A stretch of DNA of 64,000 bases, taken from Chamaecyparis obtusa (taxonomy: Eukaryota > Streptophyta > Pinopsida > Cupressales > Cupressaceae). The stretch spans positions 124,001-188,000 of the forward strand of contig BSBK01008424.1 of the NCBI GenBank assembly GCA_027943335.1. Direction: 5' to 3'. The notes under the pieces were generated by a model. That model had not been told where the DNA came from. It ran no database searches and saw nothing but the letters and a program-made list of their open reading frames with translations. Position numbers and translations under genes: made by a program. Below, piece after piece: positions 1 through 12,402 of this stretch (position 1 is its first letter; every line of letters begins with the position of its first letter).

Positions 1-44
1 AGACAGCAGGTATCAGGAGCGAGCCCTGAGAGTATTTCTCAGAT

Positions 45-728
45 ATGGCAGATGCAGGGGCTGATGGAGCCTACAAAGCAGAGCGGCGGAGGGTGCCATT
101 CCCTCAGTTTACAGTACCCAATGCACAGGTACCAGTGCCAGGAGGAGACGGAGGAGATGACGGGGGAGATGGAGGAGATGGAGGGGACGGAGGAGAGGGA
201 GGGGATGGAGGAGATGGCAGGAGGGGGAGAGGGAGGAGGATGGAGAGGGGAGAGGGATCAAGATCAGGTGGCTGGAAATGGTCACGGGGACAGCGATCAA
301 TGACACCCGAGGAGGAGGCGAGACCAGCTCGCCAGCAGGCAGAGGTACAACAAGAGCAGCCTGCGGGGGGAGAGGATCTGAGAGCCCAGATACAGGCTCA
401 GGAGGCAGAGATACAACAGCTCTGGACTACTATAGCCGTGAGAGATCATCAGCTACTGGATCTGAGGGCAGAGCGAGATTAGCAGATATCTGATCTTAGG
501 GCAGAGATAGCACACCTTGAGGCGATGGCACAGGCCGAGGCACTGGAGCTCCGACGAGAGTCAGTGAGAGCAGCCTATTATCACGGGTTATATCTGCAGG
601 CCGTCCCAGAGGGTGAGAGAGCACCATCATACTCTCAGCGGGCAGGGGTATCAGACGTGGTACTCGATAGGAGAGCTATGCCTCCTCCACCACCACGAGC
701 TCCTCACGAGGGTGGTAGCGAGTCTTAG
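45..728 (+). pseudogene. Extra ORF antisense to the Tat element, broken by one TAG
   Basis: An open frame runs from ATG at 45 to TAG at 480-482 and continues in the same frame to a stop at 726-728. The first half has a Gly/Asp-rich stretch (residues about 32-60) and an Arg/Gly basic patch. The second half is a Glu/Gln/Leu-rich, probably coiled-coil segment (DLRAERD, DLRAEIAHLEA) followed by a Pro-rich tail (MPPPPPRAPHEGG). The segment is far more GC-rich than its surroundings. It lies beyond the pol end of the Tat element, on the opposite strand. Tat elements are known to carry extra ORFs, often antisense, in this place. The coiled-coil and Pro-rich end recalls C-terminal regions of plant-mobile-domain-type proteins, but no catalytic domain is visible. 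An exon start just before the ATG (ttctcag) is possible. Confidence 0.5.
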
Positions 729-2355
729 GTTTAGATGTTTTGGACATATTTTGAGACTTTTGATCCAGATTTTGAGATCTCATATTGTATTGTATATCAT
801 GACATTGTATATAGATTTATGAGATTACTGGATGTTCGATGTATCATGTGTATTTGTCTCACTTGTGATGGATGTATTAGTTTATGTATATTGTCTTGTC
901 ATTTTGCTCAAAAATGCTTATGTATGTGCTTATGTATGTTCTCTCTCATAGATGTATGTTTAATTCTCATGTGTATGATATAGACTCATGTTTCTTAAAA
1001 ATGACAGTTTTGATATAGATATGATGATATGATTAACCCCTTGTGATGAATAGGAATAGGTTCGAGATGAAAAGAACAAGGAGTGAAAGACATGATCGAG
1101 AAGAAGAAAAGGTGAGCGCAATCGACTGACAGGTCCACGTAAGATGAAAAGGAGAGCTCTCTCCATATGCAAAATGCAACACTAGACTAACATGAACCTA
1201 AAAATGCAAACTACTATGAAAGTGGTTGACTTGCAAGGTCACAACGCTTATAGACATCTAATTATCATCATCGAGCGTTATTGGTAGCGTCGTAAGATCA
1301 TACAATGCACACTAGCGTTACTATGTGGATATGAATATGATCTTTATCAGATAGAAATGTGGAAATCTCACCTAGGCATCGAAGACATGGAGGTCAAGAT
1401 GACTAATGCAGTGAGATCACCTAAGTTTTGATATGGCGAGATTACGCTTGTATTAAGACACATGAAAGTCAGGATAGCTATAAGCATGCACTTGCAAAAC
1501 AGTCAAGGATAATACCTTGTCAATCCATAGTGTCAAGTAAGACCAGCATAAATGCTCATGACAGGTAGGACCAACAAAATATACCCACAAGCAGATAAAG
1601 AAAGAAAACATGTTCTCATTCCCTCAGTCTTCTAGCTATGCATCATCGAAAACTTCTCAGGGAGAGACCACTCATCAAAGAAATCCTCATAGACATCACA
1701 CAAAGAAAAGTAAAGTCACCATATCTCAAGCGAGTTGATTATTTAAGTGCGTGTGTGTTGGTCATAGAGTCAAACTCTGAGCATCACATTTGCAAATGAG
1801 CAACGTCACATCATACTAGACTGTTGGGTAAGACATCTGATAAGTGTTAAGAAACACTCGACGCAAGGGTAGTGTTGAAAAACACTATTTTGGGGTGGTG
1901 TTGAAAAACACCTATTGTGAAATGCCCCAAGAGACAAACGCACCTAAAAGACCAATGCTAACAGTTATGCCCCCTAGACAAAGACAAAGACCAATTCCAG
2001 ACTAAGCCAAATAAGGTCAAGGCATGATGGGAAGTGGCTAAGTGTCAAGGACGTATGCTAACAAATAGGAGTGCAAAGGCCTCAAGTAGCGCCTGTTTCC
2101 AGGTTTTCACTACTTGGATTTTTCATTTTTTCCTTTTTTTGTATTTTTGCTACCAAGGCGCCTATTGCTAGGTTTTCACCAAGGCACTTTTTTTATTTTT
2201 TTTATTTTTTGAATATTTTGATTTTTTTTTGTATTTTTTCAGGACTTTATATGCTTTTTAGGATTTTTTTTTCAGCATCATATATCAATTTTTTTTTTGG
2301 TAGTTTTTCAGGATCAATAAGTATGTACAAAGGATGCTCCCAGATAGACTATGCA
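729..2355 (-). other. Non-coding 3' spacer of the Tat element
   Basis: I see no gene here. The stretch lies between the pol stop and the antisense ORF. Seen from the element's own strand, 2,100-2,310 is strongly A-rich. The short open frame on the plus strand at 2071-2424 is a low-complexity Phe/Ile product of those T runs and is not believed. A group of three hairpins lies at 1843-1912. Confidence 0.6.
1843..1912 (+). repeat. Three short hairpins in a row with tetraloops
   Basis: Three 16-nt perfect stem-loops follow one another: AGTGTT/AACACT with loop AAGA (1843-1858), AGTGTT/AACACT with loop GAAA (1871-1886), and GGTGTT/AACACC with loop GAAA (1897-1912). The GAAA loops are of the GNRA type if the plus strand, the strand of the antisense ORF, is transcribed. 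In the last hairpin the outer pair changes from A-T to G-C on both sides. Confidence 0.6.
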
Positions 2356-4692
2356 TCAAGGATAGAACTTCTTGAGGTGTACAATGTTGATGGGATCAGG
2401 GAGCTGTTCTCCATCAAGGTCTGATAGTAAATACGCACCAGTACCAAAAGCAGCTGTGATAACATATGGTCCAAGCCAGTTAGGTTCAAACTTGCCCTTT
2501 TGCTCTCTGTTTTGTTGGTTCTTAGGGTTCTCTCGCAAAACAAGATCACCTATTTGAAATTCTCTAGGGTGAACCTTCTTGTTGAATGCCTTGGACATAC
2601 GCTTCTGATACACTCTCATATGATCAAAGGAAGCCTTACGCTTCTCATCTAGAAGTTCTAACTCCTGTAACCTCATGGCGCGGTAATCCTCATCTGTAAT
2701 CAAACTTTTGAGTGAGACTCTAAGTGATGGTATCTCGACTTCTAAAGGCAATATTGCTTCAGCGCCATAGGTGAGAGAGAAAGGAGTAGCTCCTGTAGGT
2801 GTGCGAATGCTTGTTCTATAAGCCCATAGTGCTAGATTGATTTGTAAGTGCCAATCCCTACCATTCTTGTGCACTGTTCTATGAAGAATCTTAAGAATGG
2901 TTTTGTTAGAAGCTTTTGCCTGTCCGTTTCCTTGTGGAAAATAGATGGAGGACCAGTGTTGCTTGATTTTAAACTTTTTGCATAGGTGCTTTAGGTCTTT
3001 ATTCTTAAATTGACCTCCATTGTCAGTAATGATCTCAGAAGGCACTCCAAACCGGCAAATGATATGATTCAAGATGAACAAAGAAATGGTCCTTCCTGAA
3101 GCAACAGAAAGTGGCACAGCTTCCACCCATTTTGTGAAGTAGTCAGTGGCAGTAATAATGAACTTGTGTCCACCTGATGAGTTGGGATGAATTTTCCCAA
3201 CCAGATCAAAGGCCCAATGCTGAAATGGCCAATGAGAAACAGAAGGGATCAGCTCCCTACCTGGAGCATGAATCAGGTTGCCATGTTTCTGACATTTTTC
3301 ACATGACTTAGCAAAGGTGACTGCATCTATCTGCATTGTGGGCCAATAATATCCCGCCCTAAGCAACCTTCGGGCCATGGCAAGACCATTAGAATGTCCA
3401 CCACAAATGCCCTCGTGGATGTCAGCTAACGCTTGGTTGGATTCCTCCTTTTCCAAGCACCTAAGGAGCGTCCCATCTAAACCCCTCCTATATAAATCAC
3501 TAGAGATGAGGGTGTGGTGAGAGGCATTACGAATGAGGTTTCGATGTTCGGAGCGGTTAAACGTGTCGGGGATGATGTCATCACGAAGATATGAATAGAT
3601 AGCACCATATCGGGAAGACTCGTGTGTGATAATGGCACAAATGACATGGCTTTCAGACGAGTCAAAGATGGGATGGTGTAGCTCTTCCACCAGGAATTCA
3701 AATCTGGATTCATGTGTCTCCAACTGAAGAAGTGAAGCTAATGTGGCCATGGCATCTGCAGCTTTGTTCTTTGTCCTAGGGATCTGTTGAAACGTCACAA
3801 AGGTGAAATAGCGTCTCAAAGAATCAACCATCTTTTTATAGGGTATCAATTTGTCATCCTTGGTTTGATACTCTTCATTGACTTGGTTGATGATTAACTG
3901 AGAATCCCCAAAGACATGTAACTCTGTGATGTTCCATTCTATAGCCATTCTCAAGCCATTAGTTAAAGCTTCATATTCTGCAATATTATTGGTACATGGG
4001 AATAATAGTTTGTAAGACTTCGGAATGTTGTACCCATGTGGAGAAACAAATAACACTCCAACACCTGATCCATTTTGCATGCGGGAACCATCAAAGAACA
4101 TTGTCCAAGTGCGAGTAGTTGTATACAAGATGTGTTCGTTTGGGAATTCCACTTGGACTGGCATACTATCCTGGATTGGAAAATCAGCTAATTGGTCCGT
4201 AATAGCTTGCCCTTTTATTGCCTTCCTTTCAACGTACTCTATGTCAAATTCAGTTAGGACCATCATCCATTTAGCGAGTCTACCCGTCAGGGCAGCCTTA
4301 CTAAGCAAGTATTTAAGGGGATCAATTTTGGCAACCAAATGTATGGTATGAGCAAGCATGTAGTGGCGCAACTTTTGAGAAGCAAACACCACCGCGAGAC
4401 AAGACTTCTCAATATTATTGTAATTGATCTCATAGGAGACTAGAGTACGACTGATATAGTATATGGCCCGTTCTTTCCCAGCATCATCTGATTGAGCCAA
4501 TAATGCCCCCAGGGAAGTGTCTGTAGCTGAAATATATAGGATCAATGGTTTTCCTGGAATAGGAGGCATTAGAATCAGAGGATTAGCCAAGTATTGTTTG
4601 ATCTGATCTAGGCTCTTTTGACAATCCTCGTTCCAAACACAAGAAGCACCCTTATGTAATGTCTTGTTGAAGGGTTGCGCTCTATCTGCAAG
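2356..4692 (-). pseudogene. pol: Tat pol, C-terminal part: RNase H, archaeal-type RNase H, integrase
   Basis: The frame is open from just after the TAG at 4693-4695 to the stop at 2356. First comes the end of the normal Ty3 RNase H (LILYISATDTSLGALLAQ, ending LTGRLAKWMM), then a complete second RNase H starting MFFDGSRMQNGSG. Its acidic residues are all visible: FFDGS, EYEAL, FGDSQL, AADAMA. Next are the integrase HHCC zinc region (ending CEKCQKHG), the core with FDLVG and TDNGGQF, and a C-terminal domain ending in NIVHLKKFYP. The third catalytic position, normally Glu in the context GQAE, reads GQAK (codon 2914-2916), so strand transfer should be abolished. Polyprotein fragment, upstream neighbour RT. 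Confidence 0.9.
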
Positions 4693-5424
4693 CTAAGAAA
4701 TAAACCTCCTAATTGATTGAAGACGTCCTTGAAGACTTCTCATTTGGCTGATATTCCGAGGAGGTGGCATATCTAATATTGCTTGGACCTTTTCGGGGTC
4801 AACCTCGATACCTTTTGCTGATATTATGAATCCTAAAAGTTTACCTGAGGTGACGCCAAATGCGCACTTCTTTGGATTCAATCTGAGTTGAAATGGTTCC
4901 ATACGATCTAGAATTACTTCCAGATCATTGAGGTGTGTGTCCCTTTTTCTTGATTTTGCCAGGGTATCATCCACATAATCTTCCATATTTTTGTGCATCA
5001 TATCATGAAAGATAGTCGTCATAGCTCTTTGGTAGGTTGCTCCTGCATTCTTTAACCCGAATGGCATGACGTTCCAGCAATAGGTTCCCCATGCACATGT
5101 GAATGTTGTTTTCTCTTGGTCTTCAGGAGCTATTTTGATTTGATTATACCCCGAGAAACCATCCATTAGAGAATATATGTCATAGCCCGCCGTCATGTCC
5201 ACTATCATGTCAATGTTTGGAAGTGGAAAATCGTCCTTTGGGCATGCTTTGTTTAAATCTCTAAAATCTGTGCAGACACGAATGGACCCATCATATTTGG
5301 AGACAGGTACTATGTTTGAGATCCATTCTGCATAATCGATGGCTCTAATAAATCCAGCTCGCAAAAGTTTTTCTAATTCCCCTTTGACAAGTAAAGCTAC
5401 ATGTGGATGCATTTTTCTTAATCT
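4693..5424 (-). pseudogene. pol: Tat pol, reverse transcriptase domain
   Basis: About 240 residues carry the classical Ty3 RT blocks: the entry region MHPHVALLVKGELEKLL, RVCTDFRDLNKACPKD, the SLMDGFSGYNQI block, FGLKNAGATYQR, and the catalytic box YVDD in EDYVDDTLAKS. The usual next residue is Met, here Thr. The domain is bounded by two nonsense codons, TAG at 5425-5427 (where the family has Gln or Lys) and TAG at 4693-4695 (in RRFIS*LADRAQPF, where Gln is usual). The second looks like CAG to TAG, typical of methylated-cytosine decay. The frame continues directly into the RNase H part below 4,690. Confidence 0.9.
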
Positions 5425-5540
5425 CTATTTTACTGGCTTGACTCCTGGAGCTATGGATAAGTGATGCATTATGAGATTCGTGTCAAGCCCTGGCATGTCT
5501 GAGTAGGTCCATGCAAAATTAATTTTCTTTTTTGTAAAAA
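5425..5540 (-). pseudogene. Broken junction between the protease and RT regions
   Basis: The conserved Ty3 segment WTYSDMPGLD...HHLSIAPGVKPVK can be read here, but in a different frame from the upstream gag-protease frame. The shift lies in an A-rich run around 5,525-5,540. The segment ends at the TAG at 5425-5427. A one-base loss is the simplest explanation. The upstream frame runs out at 5469. Confidence 0.75.
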
Positions 5541-8500
5541 TTGTACATATGCCTTGGTCTCTTCCTCTGATAAAGACTGAGCAAGATGGACTATCTGAGG
5601 ATTTTCTTCTGTGTTTAAATTGACTGGCTTTGTTGGTTCAATCAATATTGATGATCTATCCTGGAAATAACTCGGCAAGTTATTAAGTACCCCATCCTTA
5701 GGTGCCTCAAAGAGGTTTTCACCGTCGGATGCGTCATTTCTTTTTACTATTTTTGGTTCTAATACCGTCACAAAGTGGTTTTCGCCATCAGACCTATTTT
5801 TCTTTTTCTCTTTTATTTTGAGACTGAGGTACTTAATATCAGGCTCTGTCATGCTGGTTGTTGGTTCACTGGTGGAAGAAGCCACAGGTTCAAGAGCATT
5901 CAGATAGCAATCAATTTCGTAATCATTGTGGAAGGTGAGGAATGTGGGCTCTTGATGGCGCTGAGACCAGTCAATTAGGTCAAAGTGAACAAGTGGTAAG
6001 TCAATGGCGGGTTTGATGTTGTTTATGCGAAAGGTGTCATCTCTGGTGACCATATAATCAGAGTTCATCAAGTCTTCTCCTAAGATACCCGAATTAAGAC
6101 TCATCCTATCAAACGAAGCGTCATCCACTAAGGCGATTTGAGGAGGGAAATCCTCTAGTCCGACACTAGGATCGTTAGTCGCATCGGGTTGGGTACTATA
6201 GGCATGGATAATATCCACATTCAGATCAATTGTTGCATCTGAAAGCGAGTCCCATTCATATTCATGGGAGTCTGTCTCTGAGTCATCATTTAGGCCTCGT
6301 GATGTAGAAGCCTCAAGGTTAGGAAGGGTTTTCCCCTCTCTAGTGCTAGTATTGGTACTATCCGTCGCAGCTAGGACAGTAACACTTTCCTTTGTCGATC
6401 TAGTAGTCACACAGTCACTATCCGTCGCAGCTGGGATAGTAGGACTATCAAGCATCAAATATGTGGAATCTCCCCAAAGGAGATTCATTGAGGGCACCCA
6501 ATCATCAGACACATCTTGTTGATTGGAAAGATCAGGCGTATAATCTGCATTACTGTCACTGTCCGTCGCAGCTAGGACAGGGACACTTTTCTTCTTCTTA
6601 TTCTCAAAACCTAAGCCAACCGTGGACTTATTCTTTCGTCCAAAAAGAGCATGATCAAGAGGCTCAGCTTTAGCGTCCAGCCTATGACTAAGGGGACCAT
6701 ATCCTGGATATCCCATATTTTTAACCAGTGTATACCCTTTCCCATAAGTTTCAGGTGAAGGAGCAAAATTCTCGTTGTGTTTATATTTTTCTTCGTGATA
6801 GATCCAGTCCCTTATGACAACTTCCTCTTTCTCTTCCTGAATGGGGACTGAAGACTCAACAAATTTCCCAAATAATGTCATTGCTGATGACAAAGGTTTT
6901 GTACTTGGTGATGGTCTCCCATAAGACCTAGGAGAGGTTGGCATTTTTGTAAAAGAATCAATCTTATAATCTCCCATCCCAAGATCCATGGTCTTGAACT
7001 TTTGCTTGCATTGTTCAAGTGAACTACTAGGACTGTCAGCTTCCCTATTCAAAGGTACATGTGATCCTACAGAAATGTTATTAACTGACAAAGCACTATC
7101 TCCAGGGATGCAAATTTCTACACCGTTAGGGGGAAACTTTACACACTGGTGAAATGTTGATGGGACTGCCTGCATTTCGTGAATCCATGGCCTACCTAGC
7201 AAAATGTTGTAGGCTAGAGGTCCAACATCAACAATTTGAAATAATATATCTTTTTCTATGGGACCAATGCGAATAGGCAAAACAGCCAATCCCTTGGAAC
7301 TTCTTTCTGCTTCGTCATATGCTTTGATTGTGATCCTTTTCTTTGTGTCAATGACGTTCTCGAAATATCCTAGAGCCAGCAACAAACTCAAGGTGCAAAT
7401 ATTGAGCCCCGCACCCCCATCTATCAGTACACGCCTAACACGGGTTTTATGAATCATGACTTCGATGTGTAAGGCCAAGTTATGTGGGTGACTGATTGAT
7501 TTGTCATCTTCTTTGGAGAAGGTGAGGTAATGAGGGCTAGCCAAATGGTTGACCATGTTTTGGAATTGGTCAATATCTAAGTTGTTAGGGACATTGGCTG
7601 CTCGCAAAGCATCCTCAAGGACACGCTTGTGCTTAGGAGATAATTCTAAAAGCTCAAAAATGGATATCTGCGCGGGTGTACGTTGTAGCTGGTCAATAAG
7701 ATTATAATTGGAATCAGGACCAACGACAAATTTGGGAGGAGCACCTTTGGACACGGGCTGTTTAGACTTGCTAGTGCTAGGACCTCTAATGATAATGGGC
7801 GCTTGGGCCTGGCCCCTAGTGACAACATTGAGGGACTGGGGCGTTCTTTGTGAGTGAGGGCCTCTTATCACCACAGCGGGTCTTTCATCAATCATAGGAG
7901 TTGAGTCCACATTATGTCCATAGGAATCTTTCCCTCTCATCATGTTGACACTATCATCCACAACTTCAAGCATGTTAATGACATTTTCTGCATTTGTGTA
8001 GGTGTAGTTGATAGCCGCCTTGCCATTCTTATTGTTAGAATTCTCTCCTTTCTCATATTTAGGCAAGGGCTCTTTAAAGGCTTTATGATCCGCATTAGTG
8101 GTTAACCCATCCACTTGTAATTGTCCTTTCTCAATAAGGTCTTGGACAAGATGCTTGAGTTTAAAATAATTTTCTATGTCGTGTCCAATCCCATTATGGA
8201 AAACGCAAAAAGCCTTAGCATCCCACCAATGAGATAAAGGATCCGGTATGCGATGTTTTGTAGAGTCCTGTGAATGTGCCAAATTATGAGCCACTAATGT
8301 CTTAAAAACATCGGCATAAGATTCTCCCAATTTGGTAAATTGTCTTTTCTCTGTTTTAGATCTCTTTTGATACTTAGGTTTGTCTTGTTGTGTTGAAGAC
8401 GTTTGCAACTTCATAGCTTGAACTGCATGAGAGAGGTTAAGAACTCCTTCATTTTTGATCTGAGATGAGTCAACAACTCCGTCGTTGACCACTTGCTTGT

Positions 8501-9713
8501 TTTTGTTCCAATAGGAGTTCTTTTTGTCCTTGCTACCATTAGTATTGTTATTTTGGCTATTGTTGTTATTTGTTGGTTTAGCCAAAATTCTTTGTTCTTT
8601 TAGGACATCCTCAATGTGACATGCCACCTCTACCATAGTATCAAAGGAATTAAATGGAATTTTCTTGACTTCATATCTTAGTTCTGGTATTAGATTGTTC
8701 ACAATGATATCAATTCTCTCCTCTTCAGGGATTGTCCTTGGGTGTTTCGAACACAATCGCCTCCATCGTTGTAAAAATGTGACAAAAGATTCCCCTTGAT
8801 TTTGCTTAAGTTTACACAAATCAAGCATTGTGACCGACCTTGATAAGTTGTAAGCAAAATGCTGAACAAATCTTTGGACAAGTTCTTTAAATGTCTTTAC
8901 TAGAGGGGAAAGGTTGGTGAACCATTCCATGGCTTGACCTTTTAAACTCCTTGGGAATAATCTCATCAAGTAGGAGTCTTCATGGTGAAAGGAAAAGCTC
9001 ATTATGTAGAACTGTCGAACATGGTCGTGAGGGTCACCAGTGCCATCATATTTGTCGTATGTTGGGAACTCAACTTTCTTAGGGAATTCTACCATCACCA
9101 CACTTTTGTCAATGGGGTTAGGACATATGGAGTCCAAATGAAACGTGCTCTTGGGAGCCTTCATCCTGTCTATATCCTTTTGCATTTGTAAGATCACCTC
9201 ATCAGTTGAAGGGCTCTGTTTCTTGATCTTTTGGTGAACATCAAAATTATATGGAACTTTAGCACCTTTGTTGATAAGACTTTCCAAGAATTGGTCTTTG
9301 TTTTGTTCCACATATGCTTGAAAGGATGGTTCTTGTTGCATAGTCATGAAGTCCATATGATCAATTTTAGCATAACTTCCTCCATGTTGTGAGCCATGAT
9401 GTGCTTGTTGGGAGGGTTGCCTTGAATGTCTATGAGACGACTGTCTCCTATGATGGTCATATCTTAAAGCCCTTCTTCCTCTAGGACTTGGGGATCGTGA
9501 GGGAGTCTTTGATCTTCTTCGAGGGCTAGGGGAAAGGGTAGATGGGGGTGAGTTGGTCCCACTATTGGCTCCCCTCCCGTTAAATCGGCTTTGGAGTTGT
9601 TGTGCATAGAGTCTATCTTCTTCTTCTTGGGCGACTCTTTTCTGTATATCCAACAATGCACGTTCCTCTTCCTCTAGTTGTCTGAATTTTTCCTTTTTTA
9701 GCAGCATGTTCAT
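5469..9713 (-). pseudogene. gag-pro: Tat gag-protease polyprotein, with a G-patch
   Basis: About 1,400 residues. An Arg/Ser-rich segment (residues about 60-110, SRSPSPRGRR) is followed by the retrotransposon Gag core (about 230-380, with AMEWFTNLS and FVTFLQRWRRLCSKHP). A degenerate zinc-knuckle-like CVFHNGIGHDIENYF follows, in which the last Cys is Tyr. The aspartic protease LIDGGAGLNIC (near 7,410-7,440) is intact. A G-patch-like segment (about 985-1030, YTLVKNMGYPGYGPLS, ending VGLGF) comes next, then a variable acidic linker containing three copies of a PVLAATDSD-like unit. The apparent ATG start at 9713 is false: the real N-terminus is in the 9613-10278 frame, joined by a lost frame near 9,695. 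The C-terminus runs into a frameshift before RT. Confidence 0.85.
6340..6600 (-). repeat. Three imperfect VLAATDSD units in the gag-pro linker
   Basis: On the plus strand the string ctatccgtcgcagct, or a near match, occurs near 6,360, 6,420 and 6,560. It encodes PVLAATDSD, TIPAATDSD and TVLAATDST in the linker after the G-patch. The units lie in a disordered, acidic region, and their spacing (about 60 and 140 nt) is uneven. Confidence 0.6.
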
Positions 9714-10278
9714 CTAAGTAGGCTTGCTTCTCTCTCTCAATGCTTCTCAATCTTGTATTTGCATATCGAGAGGTGTCTTTAAGTGGGGAGGTTTGTCTCG
9801 AATGCCTCATTGCATTAGCTGCGTTGATGTGGTGATCACTAGATTCGTTATTCTGGTCTTCGTGTTGTGACCCTGAATCTGAGTGAGCTTGCTTATGATG
9901 TCTTTCGGCTCGTTGATGAGCATCAAAATATCTCGCGTTGTTGGGAGGTGACCCGGGTGGACTAGCATGAGAAGAACCACCATACTCTCTTTTGTGTCGT
10001 TGGAAGATATCCTCAAGAGTTTGATTCATGACTTCTCTTTGTTGTCGGGTGAAAGTGTAACTCATGTCTATACTTGATGAAAGTGGTACAAAAGAGGTGC
10101 TCACTTCACTAGGATTAGCTCCCAGATTAAAACAAACCTCATATTCACTCTTAGGAGATTGGTCAAAAAGGGGTCCTTTTCCCTTAGGTTGTCGACGAGT
10201 CTTGCCGGGTGGTAACTGGCTAAAGGCAACAGGGGGTCGCTTCCCTTGATTAACTTGGTACCTTGTCGTAACTGACAT
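9613..10278 (-). pseudogene. gag: Tat gag N-terminus
   Basis: ATG at 10276-10278 begins MSVTTRYQVNQGKRPPVAF. About 195 residues are meaningful, polar and His/Ser-rich (residues about 110-170), ending in a charged helix ...SIEREKQAYLDEHAAKK. The sense frame then continues in the neighbouring frame as EKFRQLEEEERALLDIQ, so the A-rich run near 9,695-9,702 carries a one-base indel. The last 25 or so residues of this frame (Arg-rich) are out-of-frame noise. No promoter elements belong here: transcription would start in the LTR at 12.7-13.7 kb. Confidence 0.75.
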
Positions 10279-10764
10279 GAAAGAAAGATACTCTCAATGA
10301 TAAGGTGACCTTTCAAAGTGTCAACGCCAAACTAAGATAATCAAAGTCCTCTATTGTCCAAAGAGAAATGAAAAAAAAAAGAAGGGCTTTACCAACACTG
10401 TCAAAGAGGTGCTTCAAATCAAAGGGTGACTACCCTTGCACTTTTGAATCAGGAGGTTGGACTAGGCCAAAAGATAATTGAAATTGAGATGAAAATGAAA
10501 GCGATTTGGATAATAAGAGTACTAAAATTTTCCCAGAATGAAGCTAACAATTTTAAAGATGAACCTTGGCACCAAGAATGGCCTTCTAACTTGACAATTT
10601 TTCCAAAGTGATTTCGTAAATCAAATGATGCTATCTCGGAGGACTAAAAACCAAAAATTTGGAGTCAAGACAGATCTCAAACGTCAGGGTGAGAAGCCTG
10701 CTCTAAGACCTAGCCTGATTAACAACAACTGAAACTGACCAAAATTTAAGCACGGCAGAAATAA

Positions 10765-10975
10765 ACCAGGCGATATACTCCAGGCTACTGGGGCGATAAA
10801 CCTATAACCGTGCGATACTTCGCCCGAAGCTAGGCGATACTTCTTAGTACTGGCGGGCGATATACTCCAGGCAGGTCAGGCGATAGTCCGTCAGGGGTGA
10901 ACTATCGCGCGATATTTCTCTTCAAAGTGGGCGATATTTCTAGCAAGCACGAAGTATCGCACGATACTTCACTTT
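10765..10975. repeat. Cluster 1 of gcgata(t/c)ttc motifs with ATCGCGCGAT palindromes
   Basis: About ten copies of gcgata followed by tactcc, tacttc or tatttc, in a 210-bp window that is richer in GC than its surroundings. It includes the palindromic string tatcgcgcgata and the related gtatcgcacgatac. Both orientations occur, so hairpins are possible in the leader RNA. Confidence 0.6.
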
Positions 10976-12402
10976 ACAGGGCACAATACTGTTGCAGAAT
11001 TATTTAACTCTTGACCAGAATTGTGTGAAATTTGCATTTTTAGGTCTGTTTGGTCAAAATTTCCAGTTTGAGGGTTGATGTTTTCGATTTCAGTCACAAT
11101 ATCAGCAGAATTTCGGCAGGTTTGCAAATAGTAAGGGATCAAAACATGGTCTCAAACACTTGAAACAAGGGCAAAAGCAACCTTGCCAAGACAAACACTT
11201 GTGATATCAGAATTGAAACAACACCCTATGAATGCTACCGATTGTTTGTATGTAGGAACGTTTGCACTGGTATCACACAAATGAAGACACTTCAAGCAAA
11301 TCTATCCTAAAAAGTCAAGGCTCAATACTTACCAACTTAGCCCACAACTTGATGCCCCCTCGCCTCACACCAAGTGGTTACCCACAAGAGATGTTGGCTT
11401 TGTCATGAAAATGTCAAATGACACAACCAAAGGGACACATATGGTGAGTATCTTAAGGTGATCCGGGTAAACCACTTGGATCAATCCTTGCACTAAGAAG
11501 ATAAGCGGCTAAAAGAAGGTGGCTTCTATCTAATGGTTCTTAATAAAGATTTCTGTTCACAACACCCCTCTTGCTCCTCATAAAGGACTAGGACCTCGCG
11601 GCCTCAAGAGTACCTTAAGCATTCTTGTTCAATGTTTCCCCATGGTCGCAATCCTATGAGCTACTCACATCAAACGAAGACAAGTGTTATGTCTATCAAG
11701 GTTTTTGGTGTCCTTGATAGCCTTGAGATTATAGTGAGTTGGAATCACTTATCACCAAGGAAAATGATGACAAGGTTGTCCCCACTTGAGTCGTTCCTCT
11801 TGATTGCCTAAGAGCAGGCCCGCTAAAGGATCCTAAGCTAAACAAAGAGTGGATTAATTCTTGAGGTTCAAAGTTTTTGATTCACCACAAGGGTGAAGAG
11901 CATACTCCCCTATCTCAAAAACTTCTCCCAAACACACCAAACAAGATCCAATTACTCCTTTGCTTCCAAAACCTCAAGATGGGTCAAGATTTTCTGATTC
12001 ACCTAAAGGTGAAAAGCATACTTCTCCTACCACCCCAAGATTCTTTTCACAAAGTATTAAGTGCCTAATGAAACAACTAGTATATGCCGCACTTAATAAA
12101 GAAAGAAATTAAACAAGCACTTGATTTGGTTTTTTGCTTAGGGCAGCCCTGCAAAAATCGTTAGTAGCCGTCTTTGACATGCGTTTTTAGCAATTTTCAA
12201 GCAAATGAGAGCACCTACAAACACAACTTGTTAGACCCACAAGGTTGGCAAAATCACAATCCAAATGTAAACATGCAATAAACTGCTAGACTTAAGCTAA
12301 AAGATGCGGGTTAGACCTATCTAAACACAGCAAAACAAAACAGCAAGCTAAAATAATCAAATTTGGACAAGAAAATTGGAAACGCAAGTTTCTGTCAGAC
12401 CA

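Noticed and set aside
2071..2424. 117-codon Phe-rich frame on the plus strand
   Set aside because: Encoded by T-runs of the Tat spacer; low complexity.
9690..9705. Possible programmed frameshift site in gag (run of A before GG)
   Set aside because: The needed shift is +1 and the heptamer is not in the register required for -1 slippage. Other frameshift and nonsense damage in the element makes a simple indel more likely.
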